Shown here: piece after piece, positions 10,070 through 18,265 of the stretch
Layout: each line of letters begins with the position of its first letter
Numbering within the stretch: the first letter of the stretch is position 1
Source: Temperatibacter sp965603205
GTDB lineage: Bacteria; Pseudomonadota; Alphaproteobacteria; Sphingomonadales; Kordiimonadaceae
DNA length: 64,000 bases
Direction of reading: 5' to 3'
Assembly (NCBI GenBank): GCA_965603205.1
Contig: CBFDCC010000006.1
Location: 193,313-257,312, forward strand
Notes under the pieces: generated by a model
What the model was told of the DNA's origin: nothing
The model's input: the letters and a program-made list of their open reading frames with translations, nothing else
Database searches by the model: none
Position numbers and translations under genes: made by a program

Positions 10070-11458
10070 ATGTCACAAGAAAAAGATCAAGATAACACTG
10101 CTTCAAACAAAGAAGGCGGTAAGCAATCTGGTGGCGGATGGTCAAGTGAAGGTGCCGGTTACTTACAAGATAAAGTAGCCAAGCAGCGTGTGCTGGTTAT
10201 TTACCCTCATACCAAGACCCGAAACACAGATGAGGTAGTACGCAGCCCCGAGGCGCGTCTTAGCGAAGCTATAGGCTTGGCTGAAGCCATTGATATTGAT
10301 CTTGTAGATGGTTTGATCATTAACGTACGTAAGGTAAAAGCATCTCATTACATTGGTCAAGGCCATGTGGATGATTTGCACAAGCGTGTGGGAGATGATG
10401 AAGTTGATCTTATCGTTTTTGACTGTGAGCTTAGTCCTATTCAACAACGAAATTTAGAGCGTGATATTGATTGTAAGGTCATTGATCGTACCGCGTTAAT
10501 TCTAGAGATATTTGGTGCAAGAGCCTCAACAAAAGAGGGCGAACTTCAAGTAGAGCTTGCACATCTATCATACCAAAAAAGTCGTCTCGTTCGGTCTTGG
10601 ACCCACCTAGAGCGCCAAAGAGGTGGTGCTGGTTTCCTTGGTGGGCCAGGTGAGAGCCAGATCGAGCTTGATCGGCGCATGATTACTGATCGTATAGTAA
10701 GATTGAAGAAATCTTTAGAGCAGGTAACGCGTACACGACATCTTCACCGCGCTAGACGTGAGAAGGCTCCTTATCCCGTTGTTGCGCTTGTTGGTTATAC
10801 AAACGCAGGAAAATCAACACTATTTAATTATATTACAAAGGCTGAGGTGCTGGCAGAGGATATGTTGTTTGCCACGCTAGACCCAACCATGCGCGCCGTT
10901 GATCTGCCTAGTGGTAGACGGGTTATCCTGTCTGACACAGTTGGTTTTATCTCTGAACTGCCAACTATGCTTGTTGCTGCTTTCCGTGCGACGCTAGAAG
11001 AGGTTACTTCTGCTGACCTAATCGTCCATGTACGTGATGCTAGCCACCCTGATAGTGACGTTCAGCGTCAAGACGTTATTAAGGTTTTGAAAGATCTTGA
11101 TCTTGATCTCGAAAGCGAAGAAGAGGGCGTGCCTGTCTTTGAGGCGTTGAATAAGATTGATCTAGCTAGTGAAGAACTGCGTGAGTGTCTAATGAATCTT
11201 GATAATCGCAAGGATGATGTTATTGCATTATCTGCGATTACTGGCGAGGGCTGCGACCGCCTTATAGAGGCCGTAGACGAAGAGTTAGCATTAAAAAATG
11301 TAGTTCTTGAATTAATGGTTCCATATGCGGATGGGCGTACTAACGCTTGGGTACGCGCTAATGCTGAGATTATCAGTGAAGAAAACACAGATATGGGCAC
11401 AGAGTTTTGCTTTACTGTTGATCCTATTGATTGGGAACGATTTAAAAGCCGTATTTAG
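10070..11458 (+). CDS. hflX: Ribosome-associated GTPase HflX
   Basis: GTPase that splits stalled ribosomes. Seen: N-terminal HflX domain with the family helix containing GGAGFLGGPGESQIE, G1 P-loop GYTNAGKST, G3 DTVGFI, and G4-like NKID near residue 360. 462 aa. It lies 16 nt after hfq, the conserved hfq-hflX pair. Its stop overlaps the stop of the convergent mazG by 4 nt, so no terminator fits between them. Confidence 0.95.
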   Translation: MSQEKDQDNTASNKEGGKQSGGGWSSEGAGYLQDKVAKQRVLVIYPHTKTRNTDEVVRSPEARLSEAIGLAEAIDIDLVDGLIINVRKVKASHYIGQGHVDDLHKRVGDDEVDLIVFDCELSPIQQRNLERDIDCKVIDRTALILEIFGARASTKEGELQVELAHLSYQKSRLVRSWTHLERQRGGAGFLGGPGESQIELDRRMITDRIVRLKKSLEQVTRTRHLHRARREKAPYPVVALVGYTNAGKSTLFNYITKAEVLAEDMLFATLDPTMRAVDLPSGRRVILSDTVGFISELPTMLVAAFRATLEEVTSADLIVHVRDASHPDSDVQRQDVIKVLKDLDLDLESEEEGVPVFEALNKIDLASEELRECLMNLDNRKDDVIALSAITGEGCDRLIEAVDEELALKNVVLELMVPYADGRTNAWVRANAEIISEENTDMGTEFCFTVDPIDWERFKSRI

Positions 11459-12258
11459 GCCCGCTCTTCAATTTTTACCAAATCCCACAATGCGTCCATT
11501 TCTTCTAGGTTAGATGTTTCTGGGGATTTACCCATGGCAACTAATTTAGATTCTACTTGTCTAAATCTTCTCTCGAATTTGGCATTGGCGGACCGCAAGC
11601 TTTCCTCTGAATCTACTTTCAAATGACGCCCTAAGTTCACGTAAACAAACATTAAATCACCAAACTCTTCAAAGACTTTATCCTGCGCACCAGGTTTGTC
11701 AATCTCGTCCACTAGCTCCGTCATTTCTTCTTGAATTTTATCAAGAACCATCGATGTTTCAGGCCAGTCGAAACCAACCCGAGCCGCGCGTTTTTGTAAT
11801 TTTATAGAGCGCATCAAGGCGGGTAACCCCTTAGTCAAGCCATCTAATACACTGGCAGTTTCACCGCGCTCTGTTGCTTTGTTTGTGCGCTCAGTTGCCT
11901 TTTGTTCTTCCCAGGCCACTGTTTGCGCGTCGGCATCTTCAATAGTTGCATCACCAAATACATGGGGGTGGCGGCGTACCATTTTGTCACAAATGCCCTG
12001 AACAACATCATCAAATGTAAAATGACCTTCTTCCGCTGCTATTTGACTATGGAACACCACTTGAAACAACAAGTCACCTAGCTCGTCTTTTAGGCTATCC
12101 ATATCGTTGTCACGGATAGTTTCCTCGACTTCATAGGCCTCTTCAATGGTGTGCGGTACGATGGATTCAAAAGTTTGCTCTACATCCCATGGGCAACCAG
12201 TTTTTGGATTACGTAATTTTGCCATTATAGTCAGTAAATCGTTGATTTTTTGTGTCAT
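11455..12258 (-). CDS. mazG: Nucleoside triphosphate pyrophosphohydrolase MazG
   Basis: House-cleaning all-alpha NTP pyrophosphatase. Two MazG domains are visible; the first has the metal-binding EEAYEVEE and DELGDLLFQVVFH motifs, the second EEMTELVDE and EEFGDLMFVYVNL. I place the start at 12258 (protein begins MTQKINDLL) because family homology begins there and AGGAC precedes it. The frame stays open upstream to 12333, but those 25 residues (MARSHNLQIR...) do not look like MazG. Confidence 0.94.
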   Translation of the reverse strand: MTQKINDLLTIMAKLRNPKTGCPWDVEQTFESIVPHTIEEAYEVEETIRDNDMDSLKDELGDLLFQVVFHSQIAAEEGHFTFDDVVQGICDKMVRRHPHVFGDATIEDADAQTVAWEEQKATERTNKATERGETASVLDGLTKGLPALMRSIKLQKRAARVGFDWPETSMVLDKIQEEMTELVDEIDKPGAQDKVFEEFGDLMFVYVNLGRHLKVDSEESLRSANAKFERRFRQVESKLVAMGKSPETSNLEEMDALWDLVKIEERA

Positions 12259-12332
12259 GTAGCGTCCTATAGGTAATATATCTGTAATATGAAATGTGTA
12301 ATGTCTAATCTGTAGATTATGGGAACGAGCCA

Positions 12333-13205
12333 ATGTGTCAACGTATCAAATACTTTAGTATCTTTTTATTTTTAATTACTACCGCTGCAATGGCGATTGA
12401 TACATCTGATTTAAAATGGTCAGAGGGACAAATTCCACAAGTGGCAGCTCACCGTGGTGGCCCTAGCATTGGACTGCCCGAAAACACAATTGCCACACTT
12501 AAAAACAGCTATAGCTTTGGGGTTAAGATATTTGAAATTGATGTGCGTATGTCGGTTGATGGTGAATTAGTGTTATTTCATGATAATTCACTAAAGCGCC
12601 TTTACGGTGAAAGTGGTCGTTTTAAGAACACACCCTACAGCGCGCTAAAAGATAAGCCTCTTAAAGATTTCCGTGGTCAAAACACTAGTCATAAGATCGC
12701 GACACTGCGTGAGGCCCTAGAATGGGTGAAAGGGACAGATGCAATGCTTACCTTAGACCTTAAAACACTAGATCTGCTGGATCCCGTTAAGGATATGGCA
12801 GAGCAGGTGGGCGTTACAGATAAAGTAATTCTGATTGCCTACAAGCAATCAAGTGCCATTCTATTTCAAGGTGCTGCACCGTGGGTATATGTTTCAGCGC
12901 CTTTTAAGGGGGGCGCCCCATCAGTTGTAAAGGCAGCGTCAGAAGGCCTTGATCTATCGCGCACTATAGCGTGGCTCGGCACCAAGGAAGTTGATGAGAC
13001 TCTGGTTACTGCACTTCATAGCCGCGGTATTATCACACAGTTTGGGACGTTGCGGTCTAAGGGAAAATCCCATGACCAGAGAATATTTGAAGCGAAAAAC
13101 CCTTGTCTATACCTCGCCTTTATACAATCCGGTGTTGATATTATTGCCACAGACCGCCCGCGCACTGTTGACGCTGTGATCACAGGCAAAAAGGTCTGTA
13201 ATTAA
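12333..13205 (+). CDS. Glycerophosphodiester phosphodiesterase, secreted
   Basis: Hydrolyses glycerophosphodiesters to glycerol-3-phosphate and alcohols. Seen: N-terminal signal peptide (YFSIFLFLITTAAMA), the GDPD signature AAHRGG followed by PENT, metal ligands in FEIDVRMSVDGELVLFHD, and LTLDLK further on. 290 aa, a UgpQ/GlpQ-type catalytic barrel. Overlaps the next gene by one base (TAATG). With GlpK at 58559-60049 it could feed glycerol use, but the two are far apart. Confidence 0.88.
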   Translation: MCQRIKYFSIFLFLITTAAMAIDTSDLKWSEGQIPQVAAHRGGPSIGLPENTIATLKNSYSFGVKIFEIDVRMSVDGELVLFHDNSLKRLYGESGRFKNTPYSALKDKPLKDFRGQNTSHKIATLREALEWVKGTDAMLTLDLKTLDLLDPVKDMAEQVGVTDKVILIAYKQSSAILFQGAAPWVYVSAPFKGGAPSVVKAASEGLDLSRTIAWLGTKEVDETLVTALHSRGIITQFGTLRSKGKSHDQRIFEAKNPCLYLAFIQSGVDIIATDRPRTVDAVITGKKVCN

Positions 13206-13651
13206 TGGATAGCGCAACAATTGACGCACTTATAAGTGACTTTGAACATTCTGCAGTCAGTAGAGATCGCTGGACACACATTGCTCATCTTGTCATTGCT
13301 GTTGTATATCTACGCAAATATGCCTCTATAGACGTTGCCTTAAATGCACTAAAACCTATGATATTAGCTCTGAATGCATCTAATGGTGTGGAAAATACGG
13401 AAACAAATGGCTATCATCATAGTGTGACTAAATTTATGTTGATCGCCGTTGATATGCTCATGGGTAATGAAACCCTCTATGAGGACGTTGAGACTGTATT
13501 AGCATCCGAATTACGCTCTGGTAAATTTCCTTTTTATTTCTATTCGCACCAATGCTTAGGTTCAATTGAATGCCGTAAGGAGTGGGTAAACCCTGATCTA
13601 CGCGATATAGATATGTTGCCATCCATGCTGGCGATCAAAGCAGGCATATAA
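13205..13651 (+). CDS. Uncharacterised 148-aa protein
   Basis: I do not recognise a named function. The protein is soluble, rich in helix-forming residues, with conserved-looking features such as DRWTHIAHLVIAVVYL, a central GYHHS and a C-terminal HQCLGSIECRKEWVNPDL. Coupled to the phosphodiesterase by a 1-nt overlap and to the DeoC-like gene by a 1-nt gap, so it is the middle gene of a three-gene operon. Histidines in both motifs might bind a metal; this is speculation. Confidence 0.7.
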   Translation: MDSATIDALISDFEHSAVSRDRWTHIAHLVIAVVYLRKYASIDVALNALKPMILALNASNGVENTETNGYHHSVTKFMLIAVDMLMGNETLYEDVETVLASELRSGKFPFYFYSHQCLGSIECRKEWVNPDLRDIDMLPSMLAIKAGI

Positions 13652-13652
13652 A

Positions 13653-14528
13653 ATGACATTAATTGGCACGACACCCCCTGAGCTAAAGCAATTAATTAAG
13701 AATGCTAAGGCCATTGATCAAGAAAATGAAGCCATTACAGCCAAGTCGATTACTCTAATAGACCATACAAGCCTATCAGACACGCCCGATACACCAATGA
13801 TGGGTATAGAAACGCCTGAACAGATTAAGGCACTTTGCAAGGCTGCTGTGGGCGAGGGCGATAATCATGTGGCCGCCGTGTGCGTTTATCCTAATTTCAT
13901 TGAGCTTGCACGTGAATGCTTAGACGGCAGTGGCGTTAAAGTGGCGGTTGTTCATAATTTTCCGCATGGGGATCAGGATATTGCTGACGCCGTTGAGGAT
14001 GTTAAAGCCAGCATTGATAATGGCGCTGAAGAAATAGATACGGTCGTGGATTATGCTAAATTTATAGGTGGGGGCGACGCATTACCAATATTAGCAGCAG
14101 TAAGTGAGGTCTGTAAGCTATCAGATGTATCGCTAAAGATCATCTTAAAGGCCAGTGTTTATACAAACTACGACCATTTATATTACATAGCCCAATTAGC
14201 ATGTGAAGCAGGGGCTGACTTTGTTAAGACTTGCACGGGCAAACTACCAAAAGAGGGCTTTGGCGGTGGATCAGCAGATGTCTCAACGCTTGAGACTGGT
14301 GCTGTGGTGATAAAGGCAGTTGCAGATTATAATAGAGATTTTGGCACATCTATAGGCGTTAAAATATCTGGTGGCGTTAAAACCCAAATAGACTGTGCCA
14401 GATTCCATTATCTGGTAGAGCAGCTATTGGGGGAAGCATTTTATCATCCTGATACATTCAGGTATGGCGCCAGTTCTTTGCTAAGCAATCTATTAAACAC
14501 CAGTCTAACTAATTCGGAAAATTACTAA
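13653..14528 (+). CDS. deoC: Deoxyribose-phosphate aldolase (DeoC family)
   Basis: Cleaves 2-deoxyribose-5-phosphate to acetaldehyde and glyceraldehyde-3-phosphate in deoxynucleoside breakdown. Seen: DHTSL near the N-terminus, VAAVCVYPNF, EIDTVVDY, KIILKAS, the Schiff-base lysine motif FVKTCTGK and the second active-site lysine in VKISGGVKT. 291 aa, slightly longer than the E. coli enzyme. Last gene of the operon starting at 12333. Confidence 0.92.
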   Translation: MTLIGTTPPELKQLIKNAKAIDQENEAITAKSITLIDHTSLSDTPDTPMMGIETPEQIKALCKAAVGEGDNHVAAVCVYPNFIELARECLDGSGVKVAVVHNFPHGDQDIADAVEDVKASIDNGAEEIDTVVDYAKFIGGGDALPILAAVSEVCKLSDVSLKIILKASVYTNYDHLYYIAQLACEAGADFVKTCTGKLPKEGFGGGSADVSTLETGAVVIKAVADYNRDFGTSIGVKISGGVKTQIDCARFHYLVEQLLGEAFYHPDTFRYGASSLLSNLLNTSLTNSENY

Positions 14529-14623
14529 TAATTACAATGTATTAACTGTAATATTCGCCGAACTTGTACCTAGTAATAAACTATAGTATGGTTAACGTAT
14601 CATTATAACTAAGGGAGGGTGTT

Positions 14624-15370
14624 ATGGGGTTTCTCATTTTACTGTATGGAGTAGTTGTATATGTTTTTTTCTTTGCTGTTTTCTTATATATGACAGCATT
14701 TATGGGCGGGGATATGCTCGCTTTTCTAGGGGCGCCTAAAACTGTCGATACAGGTGTAACGCCAGGTTTTTATCTGGGTTCAGTTGCCAGCAATATCATG
14801 CTGATGCTTTTATTTGCAGTGCAGCATAGCGTTATGGCCAGACCTGGCTTTAAGCGCATTTTAACCAAAGTCGTGCCACAGTCTATGGAACGTGGTGTCT
14901 ATCTAATCGCCACAAACATCGTATTGATTGCACTGTTCGTCTACTGGCAGCCTATGCCAGCGGTGGTTTGGGCTATGGAGCCTGGTATATGGCCAACCGT
15001 TATGATGGTTGGTTTCTTTGTTGGTATGGCTATTGTGTTACTATCCACATTCCTGATCAATCACTTTGATCTATTTGGCCTGCGTCAGGTTTGGTATCAT
15101 TATAAGGGCGAAGAAGCGCCAGAAATACCGTTTGGTACACCAATGCTGTATAAGCATGTGCGCCATCCGCTGTATCTAGGTTTCTTGCTTGCGCTGTGGT
15201 GTATTCCAACCATGACAGTAGGGCATCTGCTATTCTCTAGCGTGATGACAGCCTATATACTGGTTGCTATTGGCTATGAAGAGCGTGATCTACTAACGCA
15301 CTTTGGCGATACATACCGCGACTATATGGACAAGGTGCCTAGCATCCTACCACTCGGCCGCCGTAAATAG
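14624..15370 (+). CDS. Membrane methyltransferase of the MddA/NnrU type
   Basis: Integral membrane protein with about six spans. The C-terminal half has HVRHPLYLGFLLALWCIPTMTVGHLLFS and YEERDLLTHFGDTYRDY, the S-adenosylmethionine-binding pattern of isoprenylcysteine methyltransferase-like enzymes. HSVMARPGFKR and FDLFGLRQVWY match what I recall of methanethiol S-methyltransferase (MddA, dimethyl sulfide formation), although many relatives have no proven substrate. 248 aa. AAGGGAGGG precedes the ATG. It is the last flanking gene before the island. Confidence 0.75.
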   Translation: MGFLILLYGVVVYVFFFAVFLYMTAFMGGDMLAFLGAPKTVDTGVTPGFYLGSVASNIMLMLLFAVQHSVMARPGFKRILTKVVPQSMERGVYLIATNIVLIALFVYWQPMPAVVWAMEPGIWPTVMMVGFFVGMAIVLLSTFLINHFDLFGLRQVWYHYKGEEAPEIPFGTPMLYKHVRHPLYLGFLLALWCIPTMTVGHLLFSSVMTAYILVAIGYEERDLLTHFGDTYRDYMDKVPSILPLGRRK

Positions 15371-15396
15371 ATAGACACAGATTTATAATCTAAGAG

Positions 15397-15425
15397 AAAG
15401 GCAGGGTAACTCCTGCCTTTCTTAT
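15397..15425 (+). terminator. Intrinsic terminator after the MddA-like gene
   Basis: Perfect stem AAAGGCAGG / CCTGCCTTT with a 6-nt loop, followed by CTTAT. Ends the rightward housekeeping run. Confidence 0.8.
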
Positions 15426-15443
15426 ATCGATCATTCAACACGC

Positions 15444-15508
15444 CGTCATACCCGCGCAGGCGGGAATCTAGTTGTTTAGAAAGACTCCCATCTTCTTGGG
15501 AGTGACGG
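15444..15508 (+). repeat. Palindromic extragenic repeat, copy 1 (MITE-like)
   Basis: About 64 bp bounded by GTCAT and GTGAC inverted ends, containing two internal hairpins: CCCGC-GCA-GGCGGG and CTCCCATCTTCTTGGGAG. A second, diverged copy in inverse orientation lies at 53576-53637; the two align over their whole length, including GGCGG, AATCTA and GGGAGTGACG. This is a dispersed non-coding repeat family. Confidence 0.75.
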
Positions 15509-15588
15509 TTTAAGTTTAGAGTGAGACAAAATTACCTGAACCACACTCAGTTCTTCATTCGACGACTTGATAATAAATATAGTTATTA

Positions 15589-15616
15589 ATAGCGTATAAT
15601 TTATATAAAGACAATA
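15589..15616 (+). other. dif-like Xer site D1, left island edge (candidate)
   Basis: Arranged as 11+6+11: left arm ATAGCGTATAA, centre TTTATA, right arm TAAAGACAATA. The left arm and centre match the dif-like sites at 23283 and 32851, while the right arm is diverged. That is what a hybrid site left by Xer integration would look like. It separates chromosomal genes from the island. The surrounding 15371-15673 gap holds only this, a terminator and the palindromic repeat. Confidence 0.5.
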
Positions 15617-15673
15617 AATACAATGGCTTATCACCATGTAATGTAACATTCATTAGGTATGTGGAGTCTAACT

Positions 15674-16228
15674 TCATTCTGATTTAGCCCCTAAGCATTC
15701 ATTAAGTATAGATAACTCTTGGGGGGCCCAATTCAGAAGACTATATAGTGCCCATAGACCAACTATAGTAGGTGTTAGAAATTCAATATAAAAAAGAAGA
15801 ACATATGATGTTTTCGCTTTACTATGTGAAAATAGATTTCGTGCCATATGGTCCACCTGTGATTTAATGTGATCAGGTGATCTTTGGGCTTCTATTTGCA
15901 CTTTTAGTTCATCAAAAGATTGCTTAGCTTCTTTAATTTCGTTAGCTATAGGTCTGATTTCATCAGATGCTAATGGGTAATCTTGAGAAAATGCAATAAT
16001 CGATATTAGGATAAAATAAACGACCGCGCTTACTAAAAAAAACCTCACATGATCACCACTAACACTAATGCCACTTAATAAACCGTTGACCGATATGTTT
16101 TGTGAAGCGCCATTTGCGAAAGCAAGAGCTATCAAAGAGAATACAAAAAGTCGACGTAATAGTGCTCTAGTATTGTCACTTAATCCTCTTGGTATATATC
16201 CACTTGTAGTGATAGATTGCCCGGTCAT
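15674..16228 (-). CDS. Uncharacterised membrane protein, 184 aa
   Basis: No family recognised. Two hydrophobic segments in the N-terminal half (LFVFSLIALAFANGA and FFLVSAVVYFILISIIAF), a charged, probably coiled region (EIKEAKQSFDELKVQIEAQRS), and a final hydrophobic pair (LLFYIEFLTPTIVGLWALYSLL). Directly downstream of the HTH gene at 16229 (stop and start adjoin), so co-transcribed leftward. Possibly an exclusion or lysis-related membrane protein of the element; not provable here. Confidence 0.6.
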   Translation of the reverse strand: MTGQSITTSGYIPRGLSDNTRALLRRLFVFSLIALAFANGASQNISVNGLLSGISVSGDHVRFFLVSAVVYFILISIIAFSQDYPLASDEIRPIANEIKEAKQSFDELKVQIEAQRSPDHIKSQVDHMARNLFSHSKAKTSYVLLFYIEFLTPTIVGLWALYSLLNWAPQELSILNECLGAKSE

Positions 16229-16750
16229 TTAAGTTGCTCCTTGTAGTAATTCAGCTTCAATTTCACGTCTTTTTTTGGCTATAGTTTTTTCATTACATTT
16301 TAGTTCTACAGCTATTTGCTTGTCTGTCTTTTTCTGTTTTTTGCCAGCTATAATCACAGCCCTATAGTGTTTCTGCTTTTCTTTTTTAAGGTGTCCTAAA
16401 TAGTACCTATGATACATTTGAATATCAGTAGTGGTCTCGTTCATTTCAGTAGCTATAGCCGCGAATGCAGGGTAACGCTCTTCCCCAGATTTTAGTCGGC
16501 TTTGAAGCTCCTCATGAATTTCAGCTCCAAGTTCTAACGACTTTGATTTGTTGACCGCATATATATCATTCTGATGAGCAGGGGCAGCTTCTGGTGATGG
16601 TTGAACAGGGGCTTGAGCCATGTTTGGGAAAAACAAGGGCCTTGCTCTAGGTGTAAAGATTAATGTGCCATCAGGAAGCTCAGAAACAAGGGCAATAGCC
16701 TCTTGCTGATCAATTGGAGTCACTGTATGCTCTGGATACGAATTAGCCAT
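16229..16750 (-). CDS. DNA-binding protein with C-terminal double HTH (HTH-A)
   Basis: The N-terminal half is proline-rich and probably disordered. The C-terminal half has two helix-turn-helix-like segments: YPAFAAIATEMNETTTDIQMY and KKTDKQIAVELKCNEKTIAKK. The same layout, spaced similarly, occurs in the proteins at 22552-23202 and 32035-32505, all on the minus strand of the island. Likely a sequence-specific DNA binder, target unknown. Good ribosome site (GGAGGTG on the minus strand) before the ATG. Confidence 0.65.
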   Translation of the reverse strand: MANSYPEHTVTPIDQQEAIALVSELPDGTLIFTPRARPLFFPNMAQAPVQPSPEAAPAHQNDIYAVNKSKSLELGAEIHEELQSRLKSGEERYPAFAAIATEMNETTTDIQMYHRYYLGHLKKEKQKHYRAVIIAGKKQKKTDKQIAVELKCNEKTIAKKRREIEAELLQGAT

Positions 16751-16819
16751 GTAACACCTCCGTATTCGGTGGTGCTTCAGGTGGGTATGATGACCCTAGG
16801 CTATATGTGAGTTGTTGGT

Positions 16820-17710
16820 TCAATTCTTTTCGTCATCCAGAGAGCTCGGGGCGGTCTGCAAACTTCCCGAGCTTTCTTTATTTTCTTCAGGTTGAGTTTT
16901 TCTATAAGTAGATACAGCTTCTTGAAATTCCTCTTCGCCATCAGGTCTACCAAACCATAACTCATCAGCTGAGCTTACATGAGGATATTGTCTATCACTT
17001 CTGTCATTATAAAAATTAGGTGCCTCATACTTAACACCTAGTTTGTCAGCAATCTCTTTTGCATTAGCAAGGTGGAGATCAGTCGCGCCTTGATATTTCC
17101 AATCAGCATGCATATCTTCTTTACAAGACGGATGATCATACTCTCTTGCAATTGGCATAAAGTTTCCCGATTTAATCATTTTATTTTCAAAGTTACTTTG
17201 AGCATTAAAAATTTGTACCACCATGTCCAGTTTTTCTAAAAGAGACTTATTTCCATGCCCTTCTTGTTTTGGGCTAAGTAAGTCTTGTAAAAAGGTCCGC
17301 ATCAAATGGTTTTCATGAAGCAAAGTCAAATACTGATCTTTAATATAAGTTAAATATGGGTTTCCTCGATTGATTTTAAATTCATTGCCAGCGACAAATT
17401 GATCTGCTCCAGACAAAGAAGCTTGCAATAGAATTAGTGGGTCAAGTCCTAATTCTATTGCAAGCTTGGCAAGTTTATTGGCAGGTGGAATTTGCCCATC
17501 TTCATCGATGCCTGCGCGTTCATATCTAACGATAGAATTTTGACTTACGCCTGATCGCCATGACAGTTCATGACGAGTGTATCCTTTAGCTTCCCTGCCT
17601 TGCCGTAATATTTTTCCTAGACACAATACTTTATCTTCAGAAAAACCATCGTTTTCTAGTTTATCCCTCATTGGCGTATCAGAGTTTTGAGTTTTTCTTG
17701 TTTTTATCAT
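16820..17710 (-). CDS. XRE-family transcriptional regulator, probable repressor
   Basis: HTH_3/XRE domain near the N-terminus: LGKILRQGREAKGYTRHELSWRSG with the recognition segment VSQNSIVRYERAG. The rest (to about 296 aa) is acidic and without a LexA-type protease motif. I choose ATG at 17710: AGGTGAG lies 10 nt upstream. A GTG at 17725 would place the start codon inside the palindrome at 17711-17727. Transcribed divergently from the two-gene operon at 17891, the usual layout for a repressor controlling its neighbour and itself. Confidence 0.75.
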   Translation of the reverse strand: MIKTRKTQNSDTPMRDKLENDGFSEDKVLCLGKILRQGREAKGYTRHELSWRSGVSQNSIVRYERAGIDEDGQIPPANKLAKLAIELGLDPLILLQASLSGADQFVAGNEFKINRGNPYLTYIKDQYLTLLHENHLMRTFLQDLLSPKQEGHGNKSLLEKLDMVVQIFNAQSNFENKMIKSGNFMPIAREYDHPSCKEDMHADWKYQGATDLHLANAKEIADKLGVKYEAPNFYNDRSDRQYPHVSSADELWFGRPDGEEEFQEAVSTYRKTQPEENKESSGSLQTAPSSLDDEKN

Positions 17711-17727
17711 AGGTGTGATTCTCACCT
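17711..17727. promoter_or_regulatory. Operator-like palindrome at the repressor start
   Basis: Seventeen-base imperfect palindrome AGGTGTGA-T-TCTCACCT (one mismatch per arm). It sits immediately upstream of the repressor ATG, in the divergent promoter region shared with the 17891 operon, so autoregulation is likely. Confidence 0.5.
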
Positions 17728-17890
17728 AATTAGTAAAAGTAATCAAGCAGTTTTACCCGAAAAGTATAAATGACCTACATCTCTATGTAAGCATATGAAA
17801 TATAGATATAAATTAGTTATACCATTTATGAGGTGCATATGCTACAAGTTGCATTATTAATTAAGAAGTATATTTTAGGAATATTAATTT

Positions 17891-18265
17891 ATGCAGTTCA
17901 AGGAAATTTTACCTGCTGACTGTCCTCCACAAGAGGCCCTTGAAGAGGGGTATGATAAACTATATCGCTTTGTTTATTCGGAGGACATAGAGGAGAAGGA
18001 CTTTTTTTCTCATGCAAAGCTAAGTATTGCGGCAGGTGCTGCTCCTTGTAGGAGAGCATCTTGTTCAATGTTCACTACTTTAGATTCCCTCAAGAAAAAA
18101 GTGACTAAAGCCCCTAGGTTAAGAAAATTTAAATTCGCTGTTGTTTTAAAAGTGCCAGCTGGTTCTGGTAAGATCATAGAGAATGGTTCTGGGCATGTTG
18201 ATTTTTGGATGTCTAAAGACTATAAGCCATTGGATAACATCTTAGGTATTGAGGCAATAACATGA
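17891..18265 (+). CDS. Uncharacterised 124-aa protein, first gene of an accessory pair
   Basis: Soluble, no recognised domain. Seen: an N-terminal QFKEILPADCPPQEALE, a cysteine-containing stretch AAPCRRASCSMF, and a beta-rich C-terminal half (FKFAVVLKVPAGSGKI, HVDFWMS). Overlaps the next gene by 4 nt (ATGA), so the two products probably work together. Controlled by the divergent XRE repressor by position. Candidate roles are anti-phage defence, superinfection exclusion or toxin-antitoxin; the sequence does not decide. Confidence 0.65.
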   Translation: MQFKEILPADCPPQEALEEGYDKLYRFVYSEDIEEKDFFSHAKLSIAAGAAPCRRASCSMFTTLDSLKKKVTKAPRLRKFKFAVVLKVPAGSGKIIENGSGHVDFWMSKDYKPLDNILGIEAIT

